A DNA stretch of 64,000 bases from Gracilaria vermiculophylla (Eukaryota > Rhodophyta > Florideophyceae > Gracilariales > Gracilariaceae), in assembly GCA_019155205.2 (NCBI GenBank), contig JAHNZQ020000181.1:3401305-3465304 (forward strand), read 5' to 3'. Under the pieces are notes generated by a model. It saw nothing but the letters and a program-made list of their open reading frames with translations. It did not search any database and was not told the DNA's origin. Positions 1-12,048 of this stretch are shown here, piece after piece. The position numbers and the translations under genes are program-made. The number at the start of each line of letters is the position of its first letter. The stretch's first letter is position 1.

Positions 1-486
1 CAAGTTGCAACCTCTATTGTGAAAATTACAGATCGTAGATCTCAGCAGGAATCCACCGTATTAACCCCTGTGTCAAATTAGTGTTACTTGCTGGTCGCAT
101 CGATGAGAAGTGCCTAAACTATTCGAACGGATGGGACGTGTCTAGCTTTGTGCGACGAAGGACGTATTGATCCGAATGGCAGCGGTTTCATATTTGGTAC
201 TGTGCTGCACATTTTCAAATGTTTTCGGAGAACAGAAATCTCCACCTCATACACCTGATCTCGTACACAAGCACAGACCTCAACTCACTCATACCCCCGG
301 AATCGCTAACTCTTTACTCTGTACTTATTTGAATCATGACCTCGTAACCGCTCATAGCGCATTCAGAGCATCGACTTATTGAATGTGAGACAAACGGGAC
401 CTTGAATTTGTTTCGAAACGGTGTGCCGAACACACAAAAACTTCACTGCGTTGATCCCTCAACCCGAGACCAACCGAGTGTGTGTC
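1..486. other. 5' flank, no confident gene
   Basis: A short frame opening at the ATG at 176 has a hydrophobic, signal-peptide-like start (MAAVSYLVLCC) but ends at 382. It has no recognisable domain and could be chance. The remainder is the presumed promoter and 5' UTR of the downstream TPR gene. Confidence 0.4.
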
Positions 487-1530
487 ATGGCTTTTGTGCC
501 GGTATTTCATATTAAGCACCATGGGAGTTCTCGTCGTAATAATCATGTTAAGCGGAAAAGAGTTCACATGTGCACCCAATCACAGAAGGTTTCTCCTTTC
601 GAATTGCGAGAGTACGAACGATATTTAAAACAAGTTGCAAAGACAAGTCCGCCGTCGTATCTTGATGGATTGCTCCATGTTCTCTCAGGAACAAACGCGA
701 AGCTAGTTCCTCCGTCGCATCGCACTGATCTCCACCCTTTTCTTATTCCTTTGACATGTGACGTAAAATCTGGGGTTACAACGGGTCTCCTTCGTTGGCC
801 AACTGCTCCAGACGGAATGGAACTACCAATTGTCCAATCATGCGTGGGTGACCAATCCCTGAAGCTTATAGCTCCAAGTGCAAAATCCTATGTGACTCGT
901 AGACTTGCGTCGATGGATTTCTCTGGTAAACTCAAAGAAAGAGATGCTTTACGATCAGCCTGCTCTCTGGCACTTGCGTATCAGGACGGGGATGTGGATG
1001 CTTCAAGAGTCGGACTGGAGCGTTTTTTAATCATAAAGGTGGGGCCCTTTCCCGACGTATATGAAGGCCTAGCGAACTTCCATAGAGCAAAGGGGGATGT
1101 ACAATCCGCCTTGGTAACCTGCGAGCGCGCTGCAAGCGTCCATCCGGGCTGGGGTTGCGCTCATGCCTTTTATGCCAAATTTCTTCTTGAATTGGGAAGA
1201 GATATGGAAGCTCGCGATGCTGCTCGATTTTGTTTGCAGATGCCCTTATGGACGATAGGTTCGTTCGAAGTTGTGCTCCAAATGGCGAAGCTTGCAGGTT
1301 ACAAAGATCCAGACAGTCTGCGCAAAATATACCAGAGATTGTATGAGGACGAGCGAAAAGAAGAAATCGCAGACGGCAAGGCTCCTCAGCAAGTTGCGTT
1401 AGATAGGGCTGCATACTTACTTGACGTTTGCTTTACCAACAACATGGGGTGGGAGACCATAAAATATGACTTGGCAGCGCTCTATGATCAGGCAGAAATG
1501 ACAGATTTTGCGACTTTTATTCGTTATTGA
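487..1530 (+). CDS. plastid-targeted TPR-like protein
   Basis: This uninterrupted 347-codon frame is read from the first ATG. An open GTG-led extension to 421 is ignored because nuclear genes start at ATG. The N-terminus begins MAFVPVFHIKHHGSSRR, basic with Phe near the start, which is the known red-algal plastid transit-peptide style. Residues ~100-118 carry a GLLRWPTAPDGMELPIV segment that looks like a conserved block. Residues ~190-258 form helical pairs of TPR type (YEGLANFHRAKGDVQSALV, then AHAFYAKFLLELGRDMEAR). TPR proteins usually scaffold protein complexes, so a role in plastid assembly is possible. That is inference and no specific substrate can be named. No intron is apparent. It is the only host gene in the first 43 kb. 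Confidence 0.8.
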   Translation: MAFVPVFHIKHHGSSRRNNHVKRKRVHMCTQSQKVSPFELREYERYLKQVAKTSPPSYLDGLLHVLSGTNAKLVPPSHRTDLHPFLIPLTCDVKSGVTTGLLRWPTAPDGMELPIVQSCVGDQSLKLIAPSAKSYVTRRLASMDFSGKLKERDALRSACSLALAYQDGDVDASRVGLERFLIIKVGPFPDVYEGLANFHRAKGDVQSALVTCERAASVHPGWGCAHAFYAKFLLELGRDMEARDAARFCLQMPLWTIGSFEVVLQMAKLAGYKDPDSLRKIYQRLYEDERKEEIADGKAPQQVALDRAAYLLDVCFTNNMGWETIKYDLAALYDQAEMTDFATFIRY

Positions 1531-3280
1531 GACCGGAACGAATGTATCAACCTGCGCAGTGATATGCTCTAGTCTTTCATTCTTAACAAGTAATTGCTTC
1601 AGAATGGTACTGACTTCACTATTCTCGTTGACAAAAACAATTCCTGGACTAAATCGTGTCAGCCGCAGACGCTTTCTGAGTGCAAGACTGACGTTATTCT
1701 GCAAATCGCAGACGTTTTCCACTTTACAACGATTAGCACTGAGTTCGTTTAGGTTTGTTCATTACCTTCCAACATTTCTTTCTCGTGAATCGCGCAATGT
1801 ATATTCTCGTCTTCAACTTCATCTTGTGTGAAACGTCAACGGTCTATTTGCATTGTAAAATAAGTTACCACATTTTTTGTTGGACTTTTTTCAATCCACT
1901 CGGTGACTTCCTGGCTTACAATTCTGTCTATCGTCTTCTCCATGTTGAACGGCCGTAATTTGTCGTCTTACAGTTGGCGGAATTCAACAAAGGACACCTA
2001 CAGTCTTGGCTCTGTTACTCAAAAGCTCACAAATACGCCAAACGTAGTGAAATATCTCCTTTCGTTGCATCAGAAGTCCTTTCACAGAGTTTCAAAGAAA
2101 AGAACCGAGGGGATTTCTTGAAACGTATACAAAGGCTCAACAAGACTTCGAAATTCAAATAAAACCCGAAACAACTGCATTTCTATCATGAAGTTTTTGT
2201 TATATTTCTTTTTTCTATACAACTGTAATACAACGATTTTGCCAGCTGTTATACACCGTTTGTGAATACTCATTGGTCAGTCTGGTCCAACTTTCCATCA
2301 CGCATTCCATTCAAGACATGCCATTTACAAATTGGCGCTGATTGCAGAAGTCGTTTTTTGGCGAAATCGGCCACATGTTCACCATGATTCTAAACTGGAG
2401 ATTTTGTAGGCCAATGTATATTATTAACATTATGATCGTGTAGCCACTTACAGTAAAGAATTCAGGACGGTAGATAAAACTACCTTCGTGTTGACGCAAA
2501 ACGAAAATGTTTCTTCCAGGTTATCAGCAGCAAACAGCTGGATTTTTTGTGGTAAAACAGTTCGATACTTCATGCACCTTTTCATGTTATCACAAACAAA
2601 AAAACTTTGTCAGTAATATAAGCACGCTTTTCAAAACATTATAATAATTTCTTCATTTCGAAGTTTTTACAACAGTAACTTAGTCCATAAATCATGCGAC
2701 TAAAAAATAAAAACCTCAAGCCTGAACACAATTTTTATCTGGCAATCTAAAAATATTATACTCTCTACTTCCTCGAAGCAATAAAAGTATCATGTGCTTT
2801 TCTGTATTTTTGCAAATGCTATTTTACCATTTTTCAAACCCTTTATATTTTTATACTTTACTGATCCTGATCATTATGTGTAAAATTTGTTGAATGCTTC
2901 TTATATTGCGGTATTATCAACATTAGAAAACTGTTAATTAATCAATGCAGTGCAATAGTTATAAAAAACCGCCAGAAAGAATGTCGAAACTTTGCTCTGC
3001 ATAAGAAAATCGGTAAAGAACTATCTTTATGGGACACCCCGACAATGAAGGTGGGTACGGACGATGCCTTTCCATTCATTTTTTGCAGGAAAAAAAATGT
3101 AGGCTTCCTGCGTCTTTAATGAATTTGGCTAGTGTTTGTTCTTTGAGAGCGAAAAAGAACGATGACATGAGGTTTATATCTCATGTTCTCTACGTAAAGT
3201 ACAAGACGCGGGGAACAGAAGGGGTGCAACATAACTTGAACGCGCGTCTGGTCCCATTGGGATCACCCTTCCTCTGAAAA
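1531..3280. other. AT-rich intergenic, no confident gene
   Basis: The sequence is AT-rich. On the minus strand, roughly 1950-1540, there is a protein-like but stop-broken reading starting MEKTIDRIVSQEVTEWIEKS. It may be a decayed gene fragment, but no family is recognised. Nothing supportable lies between 2200 and 3000. A short frame near 3029-3277 has no recognisable domain. Confidence 0.35.
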
Positions 3281-5142
3281 TAGATATATTTTTGATAATC
3301 AGTGACGTTTTATATTTTCGCCAACACGTTACAGAACTCTGCGTGCCTGGAGAATTCTTGTTAGCATTGTTGCCATATGGATGAACGGCGAGGGAGTTCG
3401 GGCTTCGTGTTTTATTAAGGGAGATGTATGTGTAACACAGCGCACTCCGGGTGGGGAAACAGTTGATAGGTTATTGTCGCAGTAGAGCTACGGAGCACCG
3501 GAAGATCTCGACCATAAACGAATGTCCACTGGATCCTCATGCCTAATAGCGGTAGAACCAGAAACTTTACTGGTGTAGTGTGAGCAGCTGACAGAGGATA
3601 GCCGAATGGTAGAGTCAAAGACAGGGTCTGAAGGTACGGAAAACCAGAAATGCAGCATGTATATGGATTACAGAAACCCCGTGGACTTCAAACTAGCCAA
3701 AAGGTGATTAGAGTTTCTGCGGAGGGAAGAACGGGCTCCATTAATATCCCGACGTATGATGCAGAGCTCCGATGCCCCCCTTTTTTGTTCACGAGGCTAC
3801 AATTTAAGACATTTAGACTCTGGGCATGTTAGCTTCTACAGTATGATGTTATAAATATCAAAACTACCCAGCATATCTAGGTTTACTATTTTTGGCAATT
3901 GTTAGCTTTTGATTGTTAGGATGCACGTCCTACGTGAGCTCACCGCAATGAGTGCCCCACTCATCGAACTACAAATCTTTCTCCTGTGAAACGGCCCGAT
4001 ACAATATGTCCTCATTTGTCGTACACCACGCCGCAATCGCAAGATCGGCCTGTTAGTTCAAGCGGGCGCCTAATGTAAAGAGCGCAGATATGGCTCGACC
4101 TAAAAGGAGAGTCCATCTTCTACGAAAGATGGCAAGTGCAGCATCAAAACAGATGTAGATACAGTATGACCAATACTCTGGCGATAATCCACCGGTAGAC
4201 CCCATACGGCCCTTGAGGGACATTAAGACCTAATGAAGAACTGGCAATCTTGCAGGCTAATTGTTAAAACCGCAATGGTCAGAACTCTACCTAGAACGTG
4301 CTTACATTTGTTCATGAAGTGCATGCCGGCTTTTCGGGGTAGTACCGCTCATGAGCTCGTACTTTGAAACCCGCGAGAGAAGATTGATGTGATTAAGTCC
4401 CGCGTAAGCGGTCGGCAGCACGCGTCTTATACGTATGGCACGGGGAACTCCCGGTAGGACCGGTGCCTGGTACAATGCGCGGGCGATGGCTCACATGGCC
4501 GGGTATTTATTAGTTTAGCACTTTATGTTCCCTATATTTGATTATCACTACAGTACTTAAAGGGGCCGGCGTCACATTCGCCGCCCTCAGTCAAAGGTAA
4601 CCAAAGTTCTGCGTCTGGGCCTTACGCCTACGTCAGTATTTGCCTCTTACGTGGGATATTCCGCAGCGTACGGTTGCTCACTAGCCTTGTTCGCTCAGGG
4701 CGCCCATACTTGGGAGTATTACTAGTCTCACTGTGCTCGCTCCTTGTACAACGATCTTTAGCACTCGCCGGTGTTGGCTTTACGGGTACCTCCCTTTTTC
4801 CCACCTTGGTGATACATCTTCCACCATGTGGATCTCGCGACCCGCGCTCCTTCTTCCTTTCCCATTTTTCCTCCAAAGAGGCACTGCACACACATACATC
4901 CACCTAGTGAGGATCTTTCTTATACCTCTCTCGGGAAGTGCTGCCGGAGCAACCTCTGACTTACAGCCGAAACTGTGGTGTTGTTCCCTCGAGAGGGCCC
5001 TACCGCCGAGCTATCTCTGCAGAGAAAGATTCGGGCGCCTTAGTGTTCTTTTTCCGCTTGCAGGCTAATTCACCACAAATGGTCTCTCAAATTAGAAGGA
5101 TCACTTGAATGTGTATGTTTTATTTAAGGGATTGTTCGCAAA
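3281..5142. other. repeat-like flank of element 1, unassigned
   Basis: Base composition shifts toward GC relative to the preceding AT-rich DNA. Overlapping short frames at 4628-5068 have no recognisable domain. By eye, 4480-4620 weakly resembles 13100-13220 (both have a CAGTACT... AAGGGGC... CGCCCTCAGT pattern), so this could be the decayed left LTR of element 1. The match is too weak to assign boundaries. Confidence 0.25.
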
Positions 5143-5650
5143 ATGTCTCAGTGGTTTTTCCGTTTTTATGGTTTGCAGATGCCGAATAAGACATCAAGGG
5201 TGGAGCCTGTCATCATTCACAGTCGCTTGCATCACGTTGACTATCAAATAGGCAGCCAGTTGCCTTCACGGATCCCGATACGGTCTGGGTCGGGTCTAGC
5301 CGCGAAGGGTCCCAAATCTTTGGTTCATGATTCGGAAAACCGATATCTCCCCCAAGCTTTGCTGAATAATCTGATACCCAGTGTTGCATCGTTGACAATG
5401 ATTTCCGCCGAAGCAGTTCCCCAAACGGTACCTATTACTGTTGAGCTTTCCTAGGTCGAGGACCTGGTAGGGCAGTTCCGCGCCTTGCGAGCTGCCCATG
5501 AAATTTATTCAAGCGAATTTGACATCCGAAGGGGGGTTGTTGAGGCTAACCTCGTACTGGAAGTGGGAAAGGACTTATGTTTTCTGATAATAGATGTCAA
5601 CACCACACTGGACTGTTTTGGTGGACCGGCCGCCTTCGTCCAAGGGGAGA

Positions 5651-6100
5651 TGTAGTACAGTGGCTCCTACGGAATTATGGTGGTTTGGCCTTATGGCATA
5701 ATATTCCTAAGGAGGGTTCGTAATTTATTAGCTGGGCCACGTGGTGCATAATATTGCCTGCGTGCGCTACAGTATCNNNNNNNNNNNNNNNNNNNNNNNN
5801 NNNNNNNNNNNNNNNNNNNNNNNNNNNNNNNNNNNNNNNNNNNNNNNNNNNNNNNNNNNNNNNNNNNNNNNNNNNNTAAGCCGCCGATCCCCAGGTCGCA
5901 TCATAGCAGCGCCTGTAGGAGCATTGTCCGCCCAGTGAACCTCCCCTCCGCTTGGTGTTTGCGGATCCCTTACAGAATTCCCCCGGCTCGCGACAGCGGA
6001 TACGGAGACCACCTTTAGGAATACGCGCCTTTGGAGTCACTAAAAACTCCTAACGGACGTTGTGCTCTACTACCTCGACAGGAGGGCTGACAGTACCACA
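5651..6100 (+). repeat. LTR-alpha copy A, target duplication GGAGA
   Basis: It begins TGTAGTACAGTGGCTCC and ends GACAGTACCACA, a TG...CA LTR. It is flanked by GGAGA at 5646-5650 and 6101-6105, a perfect 5-bp duplication. A 100-N gap (5777-5876) replaces the part that is about 209 bp in copy B. It is either a solo LTR or a full element whose interior is hidden in the gap. Over the first 120 bp it differs from copies D and F by only a few bases, so it is a young insertion. Confidence 0.88.
5777..5876. other. assembly gap (100 N)
   Basis: Exactly 100 Ns, a conventional unknown-size gap, begin right after the LTR motif CTACAGTATC. Copy D breaks one base later, and the window itself ends at the same motif in copy F. 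Confidence 0.97.
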
Positions 6101-7154
6101 GGAGAGACCCAGTTTAACCGTTTTCCATCCCGTCTCGACACGTTCGAAAAAGCAATCCTGCCGGACCCGCCAATCCTGGCTGGGCCAGCTGCCGTCTCTC
6201 AAGGAGATGATTAGAGAGAGATGCTGAAGGATCACCGGAGGCAAAAATCCGTAGGGCACAAATATGCCCCGTATGATGATATATCTAATTCGTCGAGTTC
6301 TTCACCGAGTGATTAGGAAGGTTCTGAAAGCTCGACGTCTGATACTGAAGATCCGAAGGGGCGGTAAGCCCACTCCAAGCGGTCGTTGGCTACTGTCGGT
6401 GCCCTGCGGGCACGCACGAAGGGCAGGAGGCACCCTGTTCTCAAGGAGTTGAAGCCGACGAGCCCGGTGTATCGGAAGCTCTTGTCTTACTGGTATTACT
6501 GGTTGGAAAAATCTACGATGAAAAGAGCCCCCCGTGACACGAAAAGAGTGCGGGACCGTATCAAGAACATGCAACTAACACTGCGTAACAAGACCTTTCT
6601 TGGAGAAGACCCAATAATGGTATTGGAGTTTGGAGCGCGATTTGTCGCCGAAGCCGATGTCCTCGGGAAGAATGAGGGGTAAGCCTATTTTAGGTTACCT
6701 TATTTCTTACGGAGTGTGGCTGAAGACCAATACAACTCTGTCAGAGGTTCAAGCCGAGCTTCTGAAGGAGCGTTACGTTGTTTTTCGGAAGCAGTGCAGT
6801 ACCTACTGCGTACTTATGCCACCAACTAGGCTATGATGCATTCATGTACACCGGTAATGGACGGATTTCGGCCCCATGCGTTCCGTTTTACAACGGTCAT
6901 GTTCGTAACCAAGGTCCACGTCAATTAACTACCGGCACGCCGAGAAGAGTCCCCAATGCTCAGGGTGTTGCCCCGCGTCGCGCAGAAGGATTAACCTGGC
7001 ATTTGTGCTGTACCAATGGACCCACGTCTCTGAAGTGTCTCCTGTGGATACGAGAGTTGCCTTCGATCGCAGCCAACTAAGAGGCCCTAATCCGTGAGGA
7101 AGAGGCATCGGTGCCCTTTCCCTCCTATCTTCGCGCCAAGACGGACTTCAGTAT

Positions 7155-7716
7155 TGTTGTACAGTGGCTCCTAACGGAAAAACGGTGGTGTGTCCTTTTG
7201 GCATACTATTCAGAAGGACAGCTCGTATCTTATTAGCTGGGCCACGTAATGCATAATTCCGCCCGCGTGCGCTACAGTATCCTTAAGAGACGGTACAATT
7301 ATTATTTATTTTAGTTAATTTATGTAATATATGCAGGTAATTACTACTGTAGTGAGACCTGCCGAGGCGGGCTCCCGGCTTGATACTTAATCTGCTGGTT
7401 GAGCTCCACCTCTGGGGAAGTAAAGACAAGCACCCTAGAGTCTTCATCCACTTTTCTGGGTAGAGTCTCTCGTCGATCAACTCAGTTTTCTAAGCCGCCG
7501 ATCCCCAGGTCGCATCATAGCAGCGCCTTAGGAGCATTATTCGCCCAGTGAACTTCCCCCTCCGCTTGGTGTTTGCAGATCTTTTTTAAGAATTCCCCCG
7601 GCTCGCGACAGCGGATTCCGGATACCACTTTTAGGAGCATGCACCTTTGGAGTCATCAAATACTCCTAACGGACGTTGTGCTTTACTACCTCGAGAGGAG
7701 GGCTGACAGCACCACA
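7155..7716 (+). repeat. LTR-alpha copy B, complete solo LTR, target duplication AGTAT
   Basis: This is the one gap-free copy of the LTR-alpha family, 562 bp, starting TGTTGTACAG and ending CAGCACCACA. AGTAT is present at 7150-7154 and 7717-7721, so a single integration followed by LTR-LTR recombination explains it. It differs at many sites from A, D and F and is probably older. It interrupts the gag region of element 1. Confidence 0.92.
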
Positions 7717-7721
7717 AGTAT

Positions 7722-8651
7722 AGTCCCGCCAAATCCACGCATAAGGCATGAACCGGTGAGACTGGCAGGGCCTCCATGGAAAAAAGCCGACAAACTCCGT
7801 TTAGGCGGGATATTGTGTCCAAAACGGGCAAGCCCTCGTTACAGAGGAAACTTGGCGCTCCGCTAAGGACGTTTTGATCCAAGGAAAATAACCGCAGAAG
7901 TCTTCCCTTCAGAAGAGGCGTCTACAAAGTCGAGGTCTATGACGCCCGAGGTGCGGTAGTCTCGTTCCACTGTGATAATTCTGATGAGGGACGCCATAGA
8001 CGCGTACTGGGAACACTTCGCTGTTCCTCGTTGCCCACTGACACGGATGGTATATCTGCGGTTCCTGGAAAGAGTCCTGGTAATCTCCAAGCGCAACTAA
8101 AAGGTCTACCGCAACCTTGCCCTAAGCTTCCAGTTTGTAGTACGTTTTCTCACGGTGCTTAATACCTGTGCAGTCCCCAACTTTGTTGTTTAATCTGTAT
8201 CTCCCCTGCATGGCAGTCTCAAATCCCTTATGTGAAGGCGCTTAATATGGCGAATGCGAACAATAACCCGTTTAAAACGGTGTATATCATAGACTTAGTC
8301 GTACTTGTAAAAAGCTTGTTAGTGAAGCTCAAATTTGTGGTTTGCCAGTCGATGGCAGCTCCATTGATAGTGAAGTATCACGACTGCTATCGTTTTATCA
8401 ATGCCATCCGGCCCCGTTATTGCCGTGTAGAGTTCGAAGATGGATTCTTCGTTCCAATCGTTTGTCATCACTTGAAGAGTGCCTTCCAGGAACGAGCACA
8501 GGTCCCTGCTGCGCAGGATCTCCCCCTCATCCGACGGGAATCGACAAAGCTCCGAGCAGCATCTTCGATTCGGCTTCTGGCAGGAACAAAATATATGGCG
8601 GATGTGAGCTCCCGTCAACACGGAGCGCGGGGTGTTCAAACCACTTCCTAG
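7722..8651 (+). pseudogene. element 1 gag C-terminus and protease region (degenerate)
   Basis: Coding continues after LTR B with a Pro- and Lys-rich segment (residues such as PPNPRIRHEPVRLAGPPW). It then breaks into several frames. The interval between gag and the RT linker should hold the aspartic protease, but no intact D-T/S-G motif was found. The frame at 8342-8668 is protein-like and lies directly before the linker at 8652. Confidence 0.4.
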
Positions 8652-9740
8652 TTGTACGCGAAGCATAAATTAGCCGTTGAAAACGGGTTTGTGCAGGTGA
8701 CACCGGATACTCCTTTCCGCGTCCTGGTTGCCGACCTTGGTAACACCCCCCCGTATCTGTTGAAGGATCAAGACATTGGCTCAGTTACACCACACCCGCC
8801 GGCAGTGGTCCCAACCAAGATGATCACGGCCAATTTTCCCGTAATTGTCATTAAAGACAGTGCTTTATAGAGGATTGAAGCCCGGTATCCGGGAGCAGAG
8901 ATTCTATCGCACACCCGCGAGGGTGCCAATTCGCCTGACGAGAGCAAAGGAGACGCCAGTTGAAAAAAAAAACGCGCACTAACAAGCTTCAATGCGGAGA
9001 ATCCTCAAAAGGCACTCGAAATTTTCAGCCTTGGGTACGTTCCGGAGTCATACCGCCAGCGTTTCCGAAGAATGCTGCGGGCATTCACCACGATCCTGGA
9101 GGACTCCCTCGGGGAGATCACTGCAACGGAGCACGGTAATGATCTACAGCCGTACGCAACGCTGGTGGCTCAGCACCCTTACAGGGCAGGACCAAATGGT
9201 CTGGAGGAGGAAGAGTTTCAAGTGGACATGATGCTCCGCGCAGGTGTGAATGAGCGCTTATAGTCGCCTTGGGCATATTCAGTGGTACTAGCTCTGAAGC
9301 GCGATGTAATTTGGCGGTTCTACGTCACCTACTGCCAGCTCAATTCCAAAACGATAAGCAATGCGGACCCTATTCCTCGTATGGATGATTGTATTGACTT
9401 TTTTGGGAGTGCCAACGTAATTACCACATTAAATGCGAATTCGGGCTACTGCCAGGTCCCCATTCGAGAAGGGAACCGCGACAAGACTGCCTTCGTTTGC
9501 CAATTTGCCTCCTTTCTTTTTAAGCGGATGCCTTTCGGGCTAATCAATGCCCCCGCTATCTTCCTGAGAGCCATCAACATCTAGTTGAGGTGCTTTAAGT
9601 GACAGACATGTCTCGTATATCTGGATACCATCGCCGTCTTTTCAGATAACTGGGCCAACTACCTCACCCATATTAGGGAGATCATGACCGTTTCACGGAA
9701 TACAGTGGTGATCCTCAAACTGTGGAAGGGAGAGTTTTTA
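8652..9740 (+). pseudogene. element 1 reverse transcriptase
   Basis: The frame at 8652-8870 (KHKLAVENGFVQVTPDTPFR) is the linker before RT. RT proper starts around 9160 with HPYRAGPNGLEEEEFQVDMM, continues through an RMDDCIDFFGSANVITTLNA block and the RMPFGLINAPAIF block, and reaches the catalytic site. There the expected YLDD reads YLDT (CLVYLDTIAVFSD), losing one catalytic aspartate. In-frame stops at about 9260 and 9582 also disable it. Confidence 0.75.
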
Positions 9741-9829
9741 CAGATACAGTGACGTATGTGAGGTTCACAATCCGTACTGGACGGTTGTCGATCGAGGAAA
9801 CTCGTTTTATATTCCTGTTCAAGTCAAAA

Positions 9830-10290
9830 ACATTTAGAACACAAACAAAGCTTCAATCCCTCCTAAAGCTGGTCAGCTTCTCCAGAAGGTGCATCCCGAC
9901 TTTCTCAGATTCTGCCACGTCGCTCAACCGGTTGCTAGAAAAGAGTCAATGAATCAAACTAGAACCCTTCATATCCGCTCAAACGGATGCTTATATCTCT
10001 CTTAGTAAGGCGATCATATCAGCACCTGTCCTGTCGTTTCACAAACCAGCTCATCTATACTCCGTCGATACTGATTCGAGCGACTACCAAATTGGCTGCG
10101 CGCTTTTCTAAACCACCCATGAAGGGGAACGATATCCCATTGCGTATTTGTCACGCTCGCTACATGAGCACGAGCGAAACTAATTCGATTCGGAGCAGGA
10201 TCGCCTTGTAGTCGTGTGAGCCCTGTCCAATCTTCGCCCATATCTTACGGGAGTACACTTTACTGTTTATACGGACCAAATTTTTCTGTG
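9830..10290 (+). pseudogene. element 1 RNase H
   Basis: After RT, the frame reads ISAQTDAYISLSKAIISAPV, then VDTDSSDYQIGCALF, then YPIAYLSRSLHERERN and FTVYTDQ. These are the gypsy RNase H blocks with the first (TDSS) and last (YTDQ) aspartates. Several stop codons interrupt it. The enzyme would remove the RNA strand during reverse transcription. Confidence 0.65.
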
Positions 10291-10804
10291 ATTATCGCTG
10301 AACAGTTTAGATCGATCAGGGCACCTCATGCGATGGAAACTCTGCTCAGGGGAAAATGACTTCCATGTCGTATGCAGAAAGTGTGCACAGCACACACAGG
10401 CAAAGGTTCTTTCGCGCATGCTCACTAGTGCGAAAGCATTCCCTTCGAAGGACGATGAAAGCCCGTGTTTCACGAAAAAGTGCTCCCGTCTGGAAGGGAT
10501 AGAATCAGCCGAGCTGGAGTGGGCAGGCGACTGGAACTTCGGAACTCATACTGATAACGTGCTTTCCGAAGGCGCTAAAAGGCGATGGTAACAATGAAAA
10601 CCCCGTTCCGTGATGTTTTGTACGGTAAAACTGGAAACATTTATCCGAGAACAACTTGCAGTTCCATTCTGCACAAAGATACGAGCCCGAATCAACGGTG
10701 GTAAACTTCACCCTTTTCCAGGTGAGGACTTCGGCTCTGTTACCAGCACCTTCGAAGCCACCCTACAGTTCTTGTTTACTCACCGGCTGCAAAGGCGGAT
10801 GTTG

Positions 10805-11950
10805 CACCTTTGGCATTACGCGACGGTCAGCGGCCACGCCGGCGGTAGGAACCTCTAACCGATCCTCAGGAGTGCTTTTTACGAGCCTGCCATTGCTGAA
10901 CACTGCTAAACAACTGTGCTTCTTTGCATTAAGTGAGTGAAGAATAGAGTTAAGCTCCACGAGCACTTAACTAAACTCTACCTCTTCCCTGCTAGGACAT
11001 CGCTTGATTTTGTTGCGATCAACATCCTTGGTGCACCCCTTATGACCCAGACCGGTAACAAGTTCCTACTTGTTTTCACTGACCGTTTCTAGAGGTTGGT
11101 TCGAACTGTCTCTCCACGGATGATTACAGCTGTTACGGTTGCCAACGTGTTCGTCACGCACTGGATACTCATCTGTGACCCTCGAGTTGAGTTACTATCA
11201 GATAATGGAGGCACATTCACGTCCAAGTACCCCCAGGATGTCTGTCTTATCCTGACGAGGAAAACCACTTCACTACGACATACCATCCCCAATGTGATGG
11301 AAAAGCTCAACGATTTAACGGTAGTATTCTCGTTTCCCTGCGCTCTCATGTTTCTGGTCACCGAAAGACATGGTATATGCATACGGACGCGCTGACTTTC
11401 GCTTACAACACGCAAATTCACCAGACTGCCAAGGTATCACAGTTTCAATTGGTGCTGTAGCGCACTCCACCTCGGTGGCTTGGAACCCCAAGCTATTCTT
11501 GGCACTTTACCATCAGTGGGTACGTACTGCTAACGGTGAAAGGACTGGTTGATAAAACTATTCCCCCCTAGTTGGAAGTAAATGGCATGCACCCAAGCCG
11601 CTTACAAGCAAAAATTTGACGCTCGCTTGCAGCGGGAACGCGTGTGCCATGTTGAAGTGGGCGCCTTCGTGTTCGTGCGGAACAACTTCTGTAACCCCGG
11701 ATAGGAGAAGTGCCAATAAATTTCGCTGGTGGCGGACAGGCCGTTTGAGGTGGCCTCCATAGCAATCGATACTTTTGTGGTCGCCATTGACGACTACCGC
11801 GAGCATCAGTCCAGTGATCGAGTCAACCGAGCTCCTCCCCTCTCTTTGGAGATACTCCTTCACCGCCCAATCCTCCGACACACAGGGGCTTTGCGTATGC
11901 CAGCAATATCCCATTTACTGGCAGTCAGACAGTTTGCCGTCTTCCTTCGC
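10805..11950 (+). pseudogene. element 1 integrase
   Basis: The His pair of the zinc finger is visible (HYATVSGHAGG near 10813). The core follows with LDFVAINILGAP, in which the first catalytic Asp is Asn, then LLSDNGGTF with the second Asp intact. The C-terminal GPY/F-like module reads ADRPFEVASIAIDTFVV and is followed by SSDRVNRAPP. Several in-frame stops are present. Integration chemistry would be abolished by the D-to-N change alone. Confidence 0.7.
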
Positions 11951-12048
11951 CCCTTTCGGGGTTTTTCAGATCTCCCGTGCGTGTCGGGCGACAAGCCAAC
12001 TTTGTCGGAAGGGACTGATCCACGTGGCCAACGCCCAATAACTCCAGT

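Larger units (their letters stand above)
5455..7154 (+). pseudogene. element 1 gag (interrupted)
   Basis: The frame preceding LTR A ends in GGPAAFVQGE. It resumes after the LTR as TQFNRFPSRLDTFEKAILPD, so the LTR landed inside a continuous coding segment. Gag continues to a Ser/Asp-rich linker and a core of capsid type at 6440-6690, with SPVYRKLLSYWYYWLEKS and EDPIMVLEFGARFVAEAD. Frameshifts follow near 6690. LTR B interrupts it again at 7155. The function would be particle assembly in the cytoplasm; this copy cannot encode it. Confidence 0.65.

Noticed and set aside
4628..5068. Overlapping frames on both strands
   Set aside because: No domain and no homologue in the window; likely part of a decayed repeat.
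4160..5082. Possible left LTR of element 1 paired with 12830-13340
   Set aside because: Similarity is limited to short scattered strings; boundaries and target duplication could not be found by eye.
5675..6040. Frames containing long X runs across the N gaps (also 29224-29489)
   Set aside because: Artefacts of translating N bases inside LTRs.
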